Positions 1 through 5,118 of a DNA stretch of 5,254 nt are shown here, piece after piece. The notes under the pieces are model-generated. The model was not told where the DNA came from. It was given only the letters and a program-made list of their open reading frames with translations, and did no database searches. Source of the DNA: Pseudomonadota bacterium (GTDB taxonomy: Bacteria; Desulfobacterota; DSM-4660; Desulfatiglandales; B25-G16). How positions within the stretch are numbered: the stretch's first letter is position 1; each line of letters begins with the position of its first letter. The position numbers and the translations under genes were made by a program. The stretch spans positions 1 through 5,254 of the forward strand of contig JADFWK010000188.1 in assembly GCA_015223015.1 (NCBI GenBank), written 5' to 3'.

Positions 1-25
1 CGTTTCTATTGAAATATCTGTAAGC

Positions 26-52
26 GTTCACAGGTTCAGGGTTCAGGGTTCA
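26..52. repeat. Left heptamer array (GGTTCAG units)
   Basis: GGTTCA occurs at 33-38, 40-45 and 47-52 with an exact 7-bp period. A further GTTCA lies at 26-30. Read on the minus strand these are CTGAACC units at the 3' end of the four-helix-bundle remnant. The stop codon of the downstream frame (TGA, complement of 43-45) lies inside the array. It is the inverted partner of the array at 334-369. Confidence 0.8.
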
Positions 53-67
53 GCCTGCGACGAGCCC

Positions 68-104
68 CTCGGCCTTGAGCTCGGGGCCGAAAGGCTCAGC
101 CGAG
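68..104. repeat. Inverted repeat / hairpin in the cassette
   Basis: CTCGGC (68-73) pairs with GCCGAG (99-104), and TGAGC (76-80) pairs with GCTCA (94-98). This gives an 11-bp stem with a 2-nt bulge. It lies over the C-terminal tail of the broken four-helix-bundle gene and has no following U-tract, so it is not an obvious terminator. Confidence 0.6.
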
Positions 105-145
105 TCGGGTTATCTTTCTTTCGTTGACCTTGCTTGTAGGCCAGC

Positions 146-163
146 CCGCCAGATGTATGGCGG
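146..163. repeat. Short perfect hairpin in the cassette
   Basis: CCGCCA (146-151) and TGGCGG (158-163) are perfectly complementary around a 6-nt loop. The hairpin lies close to where the four-helix-bundle frame appears to slip. It may be a by-product of decay or part of a structured RNA. Confidence 0.5.
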
Positions 164-302
164 AATGAAACCACGACCGGTAGCGCTAGTGCGTCGAGCA
201 CGATCATACATGTCCTGAAACTCAGATTGATCCAACACCACGTAGAGCTCACTCTGAACTTCGGTGCAAGACCGCTCAGAACTAACGAAACAACCGTTCA
301 GA

Positions 303-322
303 CTTGCCCGACGTATGGCAAG
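303..322. repeat. Short perfect hairpin at the cassette's inner right edge
   Basis: CTTGCC (303-308) and GGCAAG (317-322) pair perfectly across an 8-nt loop, just inside the right heptamer array. It overlaps the codons for the IRRAS motif of the remnant. Confidence 0.5.
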
Positions 323-333
323 CGGGTTTTTAG

Positions 334-369
334 TGAACCTTGAACCATTGAACCTTTGAACCCATGAAC
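334..369. repeat. Right heptamer array (TGAACC units)
   Basis: TGAACC occurs at 334-339, 341-346, 349-354 and 357-362, with a fifth partial unit TGAAC at 365-369. Spacing is 7 then 8 bp, so this array is less regular than the left one. It is in inverted orientation to the left array, and the two could base-pair as GGUUCA/UGAACC. It ends about 48 bp before the purH ribosome binding site. Confidence 0.8.
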
Positions 370-416
370 GGCTACAAATATCTATTAAAGAACTCGGAAA
401 GCCTTTAATCGTAACC

Positions 417-425
417 AAAAGGAGG
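417..425 (+). promoter_or_regulatory. Strong ribosome binding site for purH
   Basis: AAAAGGAGG ends 7 nt before the ATG at 433. This near-perfect Shine-Dalgarno sequence fixes the purH start. Confidence 0.9.
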
Positions 426-432
426 ATGTGGT

Positions 433-1029
433 ATGAGTAAGGTATCTACAGCGGTGATCAGTGTGACCGATAAAAGCGGCATTGTTGAGTTTGCACGGTC
501 TCTAGAGAAACTGGGTGTTGAAATTCTGTCAACGGGGGGTACGGCAAGAACACTGAGGGATGGAGGAATAAAGGTTCTGGATATATCTGAGTATACCGGC
601 TTTCCTGAGATGATGGATGGCCGGGTTAAAACGCTTCACCCCAAGGTACATGGGGGACTGTTGGGAAGGAGAGATAACCAGGAAGACATTCAGATGATGG
701 AAAAACACGGCATAAGGAGTATAGACCTGGTCGTTGTTAATCTATATCAATTTGAACTCACGGTTTCAAAGGAGGGATGCACCCTTGAAGAGGCCGTAGA
801 AAATATCGATATAGGTGGCCCCTCCATGATCCGATCGGCGGCCAAGAATTTCAAGGATGTAACCGTTATAACGGATCCATCGGATTATTCCAGGGTGTTA
901 GGGGAAATCTCAGAATCTGGCACAACTAGCTTGGAAACACGATTTGAACTGGCGAAAAAGGTCTTTAACCTTACCTGGCACTACGATAGGGCAATTAGTG
1001 ACTATCTTGGAAAGGTAAGGGTGGGTTAA
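433..1029 (+). CDS. purH: Stand-alone IMP cyclohydrolase (N-terminal domain of PurH)
   Basis: This 198-residue protein should catalyse ring closure of FAICAR to IMP (EC 3.5.4.10), the last step of de novo purine synthesis in the cytosol. The whole length is the MGS-like fold of the PurH N-terminal half. Visible blocks are ISVTDKSG (9-16), [12 protein letters not shown] (31-42), [15 protein letters not shown] (63-77), VVNLYQF (101-107) and [17 protein letters not shown] (123-139). Arg64, Lys66, Tyr105, Asp126 and Lys138 align with the cyclohydrolase catalytic set known from the bifunctional enzyme (human Arg64, Lys66, Tyr104, Asp125, Lys137). The usual NLYPF is NLYQF here. The chain ends after the AISDYLG helix, at the natural domain boundary. 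The roughly 300-residue AICAR formyltransferase half is absent, and no trace of it follows in any frame, so this is a separate one-domain enzyme and not a truncation. The formyltransferase must be encoded elsewhere. The start is set by the strong SD. Confidence 0.9.
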   Translation: MSKVSTAVISVTDKSGIVEFARSLEKLGVEILSTGGTARTLRDGGIKVLDISEYTGFPEMMDGRVKTLHPKVHGGLLGRRDNQEDIQMMEKHGIRSIDLVVVNLYQFELTVSKEGCTLEEAVENIDIGGPSMIRSAAKNFKDVTVITDPSDYSRVLGEISESGTTSLETRFELAKKVFNLTWHYDRAISDYLGKVRVG

Positions 1030-1138
1030 ACGTTCAACTGCGGGGAGCTTCATTTGTGAAGTGCTGATCCGCCTGAGACAGAATGGCTGAATATTTCCTG
1101 ATTAGAAAACACCAAGGCCAAACGAGACTGTAGAGCGT
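1030..1138 (+). other. Intergenic gap between purH and the kinase gene
   Basis: This 109-bp gap holds a small hairpin (CTTCA 1048-1052 with TGAAG 1057-1061, 4-nt loop), possibly extended by GCGG and CCGC outside it. There is no following T-run, so terminator function is doubtful. I see no convincing sigma-70 or sigma-54 promoter. Whether the kinase/regulator pair has its own promoter or is read through from purH cannot be decided from the sequence. Confidence 0.4.
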
Positions 1139-2566
1139 ATGGAACAAAATCCGGAAACAATCCAACCTGAGACGAAACGGTTTCGACTGGTAAAGTTTTT
1201 TGCCTATACGAGTTTCGTGATCCTTACTGTTTCGACGTTTGTCCTCTCAATGGTCATTTCCCAGCGGGCTACTAAGATTTTGATGAATTCCTATGAAAAT
1301 CATGCGCTGCTCATAGCAAATAATTTGAATCATCAGGTATTTCACTATTTCACTATACCGGTGAGGTACCGATACGGGGCGATAAGCTTGAGACAAAAGG
1401 AACAATTCGATCTGATGGACAAGATCGTCAGGACCACTATTCACTCCTTTCACATAGAAAACGTCAATATATATGATACCGAGAAGGGGCAAATTGCCTA
1501 TAGCACTAATAGGGATCTGGTTGGATTAACTGGCAGAGGAGGCATGGGATACAAAATTGCCCTTAAGGGGAAGTACAGCTCCCGTTTGATATCTCGGGAA
1601 GATTCGATCTTTGGTACCTGGCTCCTTGATTTTGCAAAGGAAAAGAAGCTTAAGACTTTTATCCCCTTCAAGGCAGAACCCCCCTATTCTTATATAGGCA
1701 TATTGGGTGTATTTGAAGTAACCCAAGACCTGACAGAAGAATATGAATCAATATTAGGATTCAGATATCTTATCTTTGGCGTATCTCTTGTGGTTATGTT
1801 TCTCATATTTCTGGCTCTTCTGTTGGTGGTAAGAAAGGCCGAACATACTCTTGCAAGAAGGGCTCGGGAACAGAAGCTGTTGGAGGATCAACTGAATCAA
1901 GCGGAGCGGTTGGCTCTTCTCGGTGAAATGGTTGCTGGCGTATCTCACGAGATAAAAAATCCTTTGGGCATAATCAGGAGTACAGCGGAATTGTTGGCTG
2001 AGAAATCCGAACACAGTCAGGCCCAGAAAAAACTATCAAATATTATTATTGAGGAATCAGGGCGTCTTAATGATATCGTAACTGACTTTCTTAACTTTGC
2101 CCGCCCCCAGGTGCCTGACCTGCAAGACTGCCCGCTGGGCGAGGTTATTGAGAGAAACGTTACTTTTCTCCGGCCTGAACTAGATAAGAAGGGGGTCACA
2201 GTAAATAATGGCAACCTGAGTGGTAGGCCATGTACTATTGAGGCAGACCCGGGGCTTCTCCACCAGGCATTCCTAAATATCCTTATTAACGCCATTCAGG
2301 CAATGGAGGATGGTGGGAATATCACTATTAACATCGAAAAAGAGAAAGACACTTGCCGAGTTGAGATTCAAGACACAGGAATCGGAATCAGAGATGAGAA
2401 CCTCAAAAAGATATTTAGCCCCTTTTTCACAACAAAGGAGAAAGGAAGTGGTCTTGGCCTTTCTATTGTGAAGAATATTATCGAAGGACACAAAGGAAAG
2501 GTTTGGATCGAGAGTGAGGAAGGTGTGGGCACAAAAGTATTTGTTACCTTGCCCTGCAAACAATAG
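1139..2566 (+). CDS. Membrane sensor histidine kinase (NtrB/AtoS/ZraS-like)
   Basis: A 475-residue inner-membrane kinase. A short cytoplasmic N-terminus is followed by TM1 (about 19-41), an extracytoplasmic sensory region (about 42-206), TM2 (about 207-231) and a charged, probably coiled-coil linker (232-258). HisKA follows with phospho-acceptor His270 in SHEIKNPLG. HATPase_c has an N-box (Asn380 and Asn384 in LNILINAIQAM), G1 DTGIG (412-416), an F-box (FSPFFTTK, 426-433) and G2 GSGLGLS (436-442). All catalytic motifs are intact. TM2 runs nearly straight into the HisKA domain, with no recognisable HAMP or PAS domain. The sensory region has the mixed pattern of a Cache/PAS-like fold (NVNIYDTEKGQIAYST), but its ligand cannot be inferred. 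The partner is the regulator encoded 17 nt downstream. The ATG at 1139 is the only usual start codon after an in-frame stop at 1103-1105; its SD is weak. The subfamily name is by resemblance only. Confidence 0.93.
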   Translation: MEQNPETIQPETKRFRLVKFFAYTSFVILTVSTFVLSMVISQRATKILMNSYENHALLIANNLNHQVFHYFTIPVRYRYGAISLRQKEQFDLMDKIVRTTIHSFHIENVNIYDTEKGQIAYSTNRDLVGLTGRGGMGYKIALKGKYSSRLISREDSIFGTWLLDFAKEKKLKTFIPFKAEPPYSYIGILGVFEVTQDLTEEYESILGFRYLIFGVSLVVMFLIFLALLLVVRKAEHTLARRAREQKLLEDQLNQAERLALLGEMVAGVSHEIKNPLGIIRSTAELLAEKSEHSQAQKKLSNIIIEESGRLNDIVTDFLNFARPQVPDLQDCPLGEVIERNVTFLRPELDKKGVTVNNGNLSGRPCTIEADPGLLHQAFLNILINAIQAMEDGGNITINIEKEKDTCRVEIQDTGIGIRDENLKKIFSPFFTTKEKGSGLGLSIVKNIIEGHKGKVWIESEEGVGTKVFVTLPCKQ

Positions 2567-2569
2567 TGT

Positions 2570-2574
2570 AAAGG
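2570..2574 (+). promoter_or_regulatory. Ribosome binding site of the response regulator gene
   Basis: AAAGG lies in the 17-nt gap after the kinase stop codon, 9 nt before the ATG at 2584. It supports this start and translation from a shared kinase/regulator mRNA. Confidence 0.7.
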
Positions 2575-2583
2575 TACCTTCAT

Positions 2584-3948
2584 ATGGAAACAATATTGAT
2601 TGTAGATGATGAAAAGAACTACCTCGTCATCCTTGAAGCCCTGCTGGCTCCAGAGGGTTACGAGATAACTACGGAAGACAATGCCGTGAATGCCCTCCGG
2701 TTAATCAGAGAAGCGGATTTGGATTTGATAATTACCGACATGAGAATGCCCGGAATGAGCGGGATGGAGCTTCTCGAAGAGGCAAAGAAGATAGACCCGG
2801 AACTTCCCGTTATCATGATGACCGCATACGGTACAATAGAGAAGGCCGTTGAGGCTATGAAAAAGCGGGCCTATGATTATATTACCAAGCCCTTCAGAAA
2901 TGAGGAATTGAAGCTGACTGTCAAGAAAGCTCTTGAATTCTACCGGCTCAAAAAGGAAAACAGGCTCCTCAGTGATGCACTATCAGATCGCTATAAGTAT
3001 GGGAATATCATTGGCAAGAGCCAGCCTATGCTTAAGATCTACGAAATGATTGGGAAAGTTGCTCCATCCAAGGCCTCTGTCATGATCACTGGCCCATCCG
3101 GCACCGGTAAGGAACTCATCGCCAAGGCCATTCACTACAACAGCCCCAGGAAAAACAGGCCCTTTATCTCCATAAATTGCGGCGCGCTGACCGAAACCTT
3201 GTTAGAAAGCGAACTTTTCGGGCATGAACGAGGCGCCTTTACCGGTGCTGTTACCATGAAAAAGGGCCGATTCGAACTGGCTGATGGCGGCACTCTGTTT
3301 CTGGATGAAGTGGGCGAGATGTCACCTTCACTGCAGGTAAAGCTGCTCAGGGTATTGCAGGAGATGGAGTTTGAACGGGTGGGGGGCACCAAAACCATTA
3401 AGGTGGATGTCAGGATTCTGGCAGCGTCTAATCGCAGACTTAAGGAAGACGTAGACAAAGGCATCTTCAGGGAAGACCTCTTCTATCGCTTGAACGTAGT
3501 TCATATTGAGGTACCACAATTAAAGGAGAGGGTCGAGGATATTCCCTTTCTTGTTGCCCACTTTGTGGAAAAATTCAGATCGTCCAACAAGAAAAAAATA
3601 GAACTGGCTCCGGAGGTCTGGAAGGCCCTGTACAGCTACCCCTGGCCTGGGAACATCAGGGAACTGGAGAATACCATTGAAAGGGCTATGGTGATGAGCT
3701 CAGATGAAAGCATTACCTTGAAGGATCTCCCTGATTATGTGATAAGTGAGAAAGAGCAAGCCATAGACCTGGATAAGATAGTCCCACTTAACCTGGCCCT
3801 AGCCGAGGCCCTTGACCAGATAGAAGAAAGACTTATCTCAAGGGCCTTGAAGCATTCCAATAATGTACAATCCAGGGCAGCTGAAACGCTTGGCATCACT
3901 CGGCATGCAATGCATTATAAGATGAAAAAATATGGTATGTTAAGTTAG
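2584..3948 (+). CDS. NtrC-family sigma-54-dependent response regulator
   Basis: A 454-residue cytoplasmic transcription activator of standard three-domain build. The receiver (1-120) has acidic Asp8/Asp9, phospho-acceptor Asp52 (TDMRMPG), Thr80 and Lys102 (TKPF). The AAA+ sigma-54 interaction domain (about 141-380) has Walker A GPSGTGKE (170-177), the sigma-54-contacting loop GAFTGA (217-222), Walker B TLFLDE (237-242) and sensor II PWPGNIREL (353-361). The C-terminal Fis-type helix-turn-helix spans about 427-451 (SRAAETLGITRHAMHYKMKK). All key residues are present, so it should remodel sigma-54 RNA polymerase after phosphorylation by the kinase encoded just upstream. Two matching 18-bp dyads start 2 bp after the stop codon, and a sigma-54 promoter lies about 190 bp downstream. 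This suggests that the protein's target sits next to its own gene. It resembles AtoC/ZraR-type regulators, but the specific subfamily is not assignable by eye. Confidence 0.95.
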   Translation: METILIVDDEKNYLVILEALLAPEGYEITTEDNAVNALRLIREADLDLIITDMRMPGMSGMELLEEAKKIDPELPVIMMTAYGTIEKAVEAMKKRAYDYITKPFRNEELKLTVKKALEFYRLKKENRLLSDALSDRYKYGNIIGKSQPMLKIYEMIGKVAPSKASVMITGPSGTGKELIAKAIHYNSPRKNRPFISINCGALTETLLESELFGHERGAFTGAVTMKKGRFELADGGTLFLDEVGEMSPSLQVKLLRVLQEMEFERVGGTKTIKVDVRILAASNRRLKEDVDKGIFREDLFYRLNVVHIEVPQLKERVEDIPFLVAHFVEKFRSSNKKKIELAPEVWKALYSYPWPGNIRELENTIERAMVMSSDESITLKDLPDYVISEKEQAIDLDKIVPLNLALAEALDQIEERLISRALKHSNNVQSRAAETLGITRHAMHYKMKKYGMLS

Positions 3949-3949
3949 C

Positions 3950-3967
3950 TGTTAAAAAATTTTAACA
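3950..3967. promoter_or_regulatory. Putative activator binding dyad 1 (upstream activating sequence)
   Basis: TGTTAAAAAATTTTAACA consists of perfect 8-bp half-sites (TGTTAAAA/TTTTAACA) around AA. It is 17/18 identical to the dyad at 4028-4045. Its size and symmetry fit a dimeric Fis-type HTH such as that of the adjacent regulator. The centre is about 208 bp upstream of the predicted sigma-54 start site, within the usual enhancer range. Binding by this regulator is inferred. Confidence 0.65.
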
Positions 3968-4000
3968 AAGAATATGTCTGTGATTCTAGGATGTTACACG

Positions 4001-4025
4001 CTCACTACCTCCGTCATGGAGTGAG
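4001..4025. repeat. Inverted repeat between the two dyads
   Basis: CTCACT (4001-4006) pairs with AGTGAG (4020-4025), and CTCC (4009-4012) could alternatively pair with GGAG (4018-4021). It might be a weak 3' hairpin of the regulator mRNA, since the AT-rich dyad 2 follows it, or it may be incidental. Confidence 0.4.
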
Positions 4026-4027
4026 TA

Positions 4028-4045
4028 TGTTAAATAATTTTAACA
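4028..4045. promoter_or_regulatory. Putative activator binding dyad 2 (upstream activating sequence)
   Basis: TGTTAAATAATTTTAACA repeats dyad 1 with one substitution, 78 bp away centre to centre and about 130 bp upstream of the predicted sigma-54 start. Flanking identity extends by AGC, but in inverted orientation: AGC precedes dyad 1 and GCT follows dyad 2. The two 21-nt arms (3947-3967 and 4028-4048) are therefore also an inverted repeat with 18/21 matches. Paired sites at this distance are typical of NtrC-family enhancers. Confidence 0.65.
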
Positions 4046-4140
4046 GCTCGTGATGATGGAGATGAAGAGAAAAATTTGGAATTAATGAATACCTTAGTTA
4101 TTTCAATCAGTTACATGATGCTCTCAAAAATCTACTATCC

Positions 4141-4156
4141 TGGCAAGGATATTGCA
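4141..4156 (+). promoter_or_regulatory. Sigma-54 (RpoN) promoter
   Basis: TGGCAAGGATATTGCA matches the -24/-12 consensus TGGCACG-N4-TTGCA at all consensus positions but one (A for C). The invariant GG and GC are at the correct 10-nt separation. The predicted start site is about 4167. It lies downstream of a sigma-54 activator gene and of two matching dyads, which strongly supports function. No protein gene lies downstream on this strand; the next gene, era, is convergent. Confidence 0.78.
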
Positions 4157-4166
4157 TATCTTAAAG

Positions 4167-4232
4167 AATCAGAAAGTGACTCTTTTCTCCTAACAAGAAA
4201 CCAACTGCCTTCGGGTGGTTGGTTTCTTTGTT
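4167..4232 (+). ncRNA. Candidate sigma-54-dependent small RNA (about 65 nt)
   Basis: This is the interval between the predicted sigma-54 start (4167, plus or minus 1-2) and the strong terminator. The transcript would have a possible weak 5' hairpin (arms around 4163-4171 and 4177-4185, so the left arm depends on the exact start). A CU-rich linker follows (4180-4194, containing UUUUCUCCU), then the terminator hairpin with a cUUCGg loop. The linker is complementary to Shine-Dalgarno-type sequences (AGGAG) and would be the natural seed for base-pairing with target mRNAs. This is known behaviour for sRNAs and inferred here. I recognise no known RNA family. By analogy, CrcZ (CbrAB), GlmY (GlrKR/QseEF) and Qrr RNAs (LuxO) are sigma-54 sRNAs controlled by NtrC-type regulators. 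An alternative is that the RNA is merely antisense to the era mRNA 3' end. Confidence 0.5.
4192..4232. terminator. Bidirectional intrinsic terminator with UUCG tetraloop
   Basis: A stem of about 18 bp (two of them G-U wobbles) joins the AACAAGAAACCAAC arm (from 4192) to GTTGGTTTCTTTGTT (to 4232), capped by CC-UUCG-GG (4208-4215) with one bulged T near the base. The core CCAAC/GTTGG is followed by UUUCUUUGUU on the plus strand and UUUCUUGUU on the minus strand, so it should stop transcripts from both sides. The era stop codon (complement of 4231-4233) overlaps the base of the stem. It also serves as the 3' end of the candidate sRNA. Confidence 0.85.
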
Positions 4233-5118
4233 AGTATCCGAGCTTCCTCAAAGAACGGGCATCGCTGCTCCAATTCCTTTCTACCTTCACGAAGAGCTCC
4301 AGGTAGACTTTCACGGAAAACATCTTTTCTATTTCTACCCGTGCATCCCTTCCTATTTTTTTTATCAGTGTTCCCTGTTTCCCGATAATAATCCCTTTCT
4401 GTGATGCCTTTTCCACACATATAACGGCCCGAACAATGAGGAGATCTCGTTTCTTATCTTCCTCCAAGTTTTCAACCACTACAGCGGAAGCATAGGGCAA
4501 CTCCTCTCTTGTTGCATAGTATATTTTCTCCCGTATGATTTCAGCAATAAGAAAGTCCTCGGGCTTATCCGTGACCATATCGGGCGGAAAAAATTGAGGC
4601 CCAGTGGATAGTCTCTTTTTCAGTTCTTCGCCCAAGACTTCTACCCCATCACCGTAAAGCGCCGAAAGCGGGATGATACAATCAAAACAGTTTAGTTTGC
4701 TATAGGACTCGATCATAGGGAGCAAATTCTCTTTTCTTATCAAATCTACCTTGTTTATGGCCAGCACGGCAGGCTTCGGTGTCTTTTTTACAAGTCTTAC
4801 GATACTTTTCAACTCATCCCTATGAGTAACCTCCTCCAATCCTACGACGAGGAGAATAATATCAACCTCTTCCAAGGAAGCCTTAGCCGACCTCACCATG
4901 CTCTTATGGAGGAGAGATCTGGTTGGATGGATCCCGGGAGTGTCCATAAACACCATCTGAAACCCATCTCCATTATAAATCCCCAGTATCCTGTTTCTGG
5001 TAGTTTGCGGCTTGGGAGACGTGATCGCTATCTTTCGACCCAGAAGCCTATTCAAGAGGGTAGATTTGCCACTGTTCGGTGGTCCAATTATAGCTATGAA
5101 ACCTGATAAAAAACTCAT
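4231..5118 (-). CDS. era: GTPase Era
   Basis: A 295-residue GTPase of normal Era length that binds the 3' end of 16S rRNA and helps mature the 30S subunit, in the cytoplasm or at the inner membrane. The N-terminal GTPase domain (about 1-170) shows G1 GPPNSGKS (12-19), the G2/switch I PKPQTTRNR (35-43), G3 DTPG (59-62), G4 NKVD (122-125) and G5 SAL (152-154). The C-terminal KH domain (about 195-280) has the signature GIIIGKQG (242-249) followed by the conserved IKKIGRDARVEIEKMF. All functional motifs are intact. The start is supported by AAGGA 6 nt upstream. Its ATG overlaps the preceding gene's TGA as ATGA, indicating translational coupling in a minus-strand operon. It is convergent with the kinase/regulator genes, and its stop codon lies in the base of the shared terminator stem. 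Confidence 0.96.
   Translation of the reverse strand: MSFLSGFIAIIGPPNSGKSTLLNRLLGRKIAITSPKPQTTRNRILGIYNGDGFQMVFMDTPGIHPTRSLLHKSMVRSAKASLEEVDIILLVVGLEEVTHRDELKSIVRLVKKTPKPAVLAINKVDLIRKENLLPMIESYSKLNCFDCIIPLSALYGDGVEVLGEELKKRLSTGPQFFPPDMVTDKPEDFLIAEIIREKIYYATREELPYASAVVVENLEEDKKRDLLIVRAVICVEKASQKGIIIGKQGTLIKKIGRDARVEIEKMFSVKVYLELFVKVERNWSSDARSLRKLGY

Larger units (their letters stand above)
43..316 (-). pseudogene. Decayed four-helix-bundle protein (23S rRNA IVS / S23-type), internally deleted and frameshifted
   Basis: The minus strand encodes family-like blocks in order but with gaps. IRRAS (complement of 302-316) matches the usual 'QIRRASVSI' helix start. The next block resembles '(F)LSxAKGSxxEVQSELYVALDQ' and reads FVSSERSCTEVQSELYVVLD. 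Then comes SEFQDMYDRARRTSA, which resembles the final helix, and GRGFI near the 'GGFIRYL' end. About 20 codons normally found between IRRAS and the AKGS block are missing, as are a few after VLDQ. Near 160-170 the frame slips: the plausible C-terminus (FRHTSGGLAYKQG and onward) continues in another frame and stops at 43-45. The N-terminal helix is absent and replaced by the heptamer array. Family members form small helical pentamers, and the 23S-associated ones are linked to rRNA intervening sequences. This copy is very unlikely to make a functional product. Identification rests on remembered family motifs. Confidence 0.6.
12..383. mobile_element. Degraded heptamer-flanked four-helix-bundle cassette with terminal inverted repeats
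   Basis: Three nested layers of symmetry surround a broken reading frame. The outermost layer is an imperfect inverted repeat: the complement of 12-30 (beginning TGAACGCTTACAGATAT) matches 365-383 (beginning TGAACGGCTACAAATAT) at 15 of 19 positions. Inside it are two oppositely oriented arrays of a TGAACC/GGTTCA heptamer (26-52 and 334-369). Inside those is the remnant of a minus-strand four-helix-bundle gene. Genes of that family are known from intervening sequences in 23S rRNA, which also have inverted ends, and occur in intergenic regions. As RNA, the ends and arrays could pair into one long stem. I infer a small mobile or formerly mobile cassette; no transposase is visible and I could not define a target-site duplication. 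The stretch before purH holds nothing else that I recognise. Confidence 0.5.

Noticed and set aside
31..53. CRISPR or telomere-like repeat
   Set aside because: 7-bp period without spacers, and paired with an inverted array around a gene remnant; neither interpretation fits.
975..993. Sigma-54-like TGGCAC...GGGCA near the end of purH
   Set aside because: GG-to-GC spacing is two bases too long and it lies in conserved coding sequence.
1025..1038. Dyad GTTAAACGTTCAAC after purH as a third regulator site for autoregulation
   Set aside because: Half-sites and spacing differ from the 18-bp dyads, and no sigma-54 promoter follows.
3889..3908. Sigma-54-like TGGCATCACTCGGCA near the end of the regulator gene
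   Set aside because: Spacing is one base short and the bases encode the DNA-binding helix.
3974..4024. 16-codon frame starting MSVILGCY after the regulator
   Set aside because: Very short, weak ribosome binding site, and occupied by the dyad/hairpin region; no support as a peptide gene.
4115..4234. Plus-strand 39-codon frame (MMLSKIYYPG...) across the sigma-54 promoter and terminator
   Set aside because: It starts upstream of the promoter, has no Shine-Dalgarno sequence, and ends inside the terminator stem; its coding appearance is likely chance.
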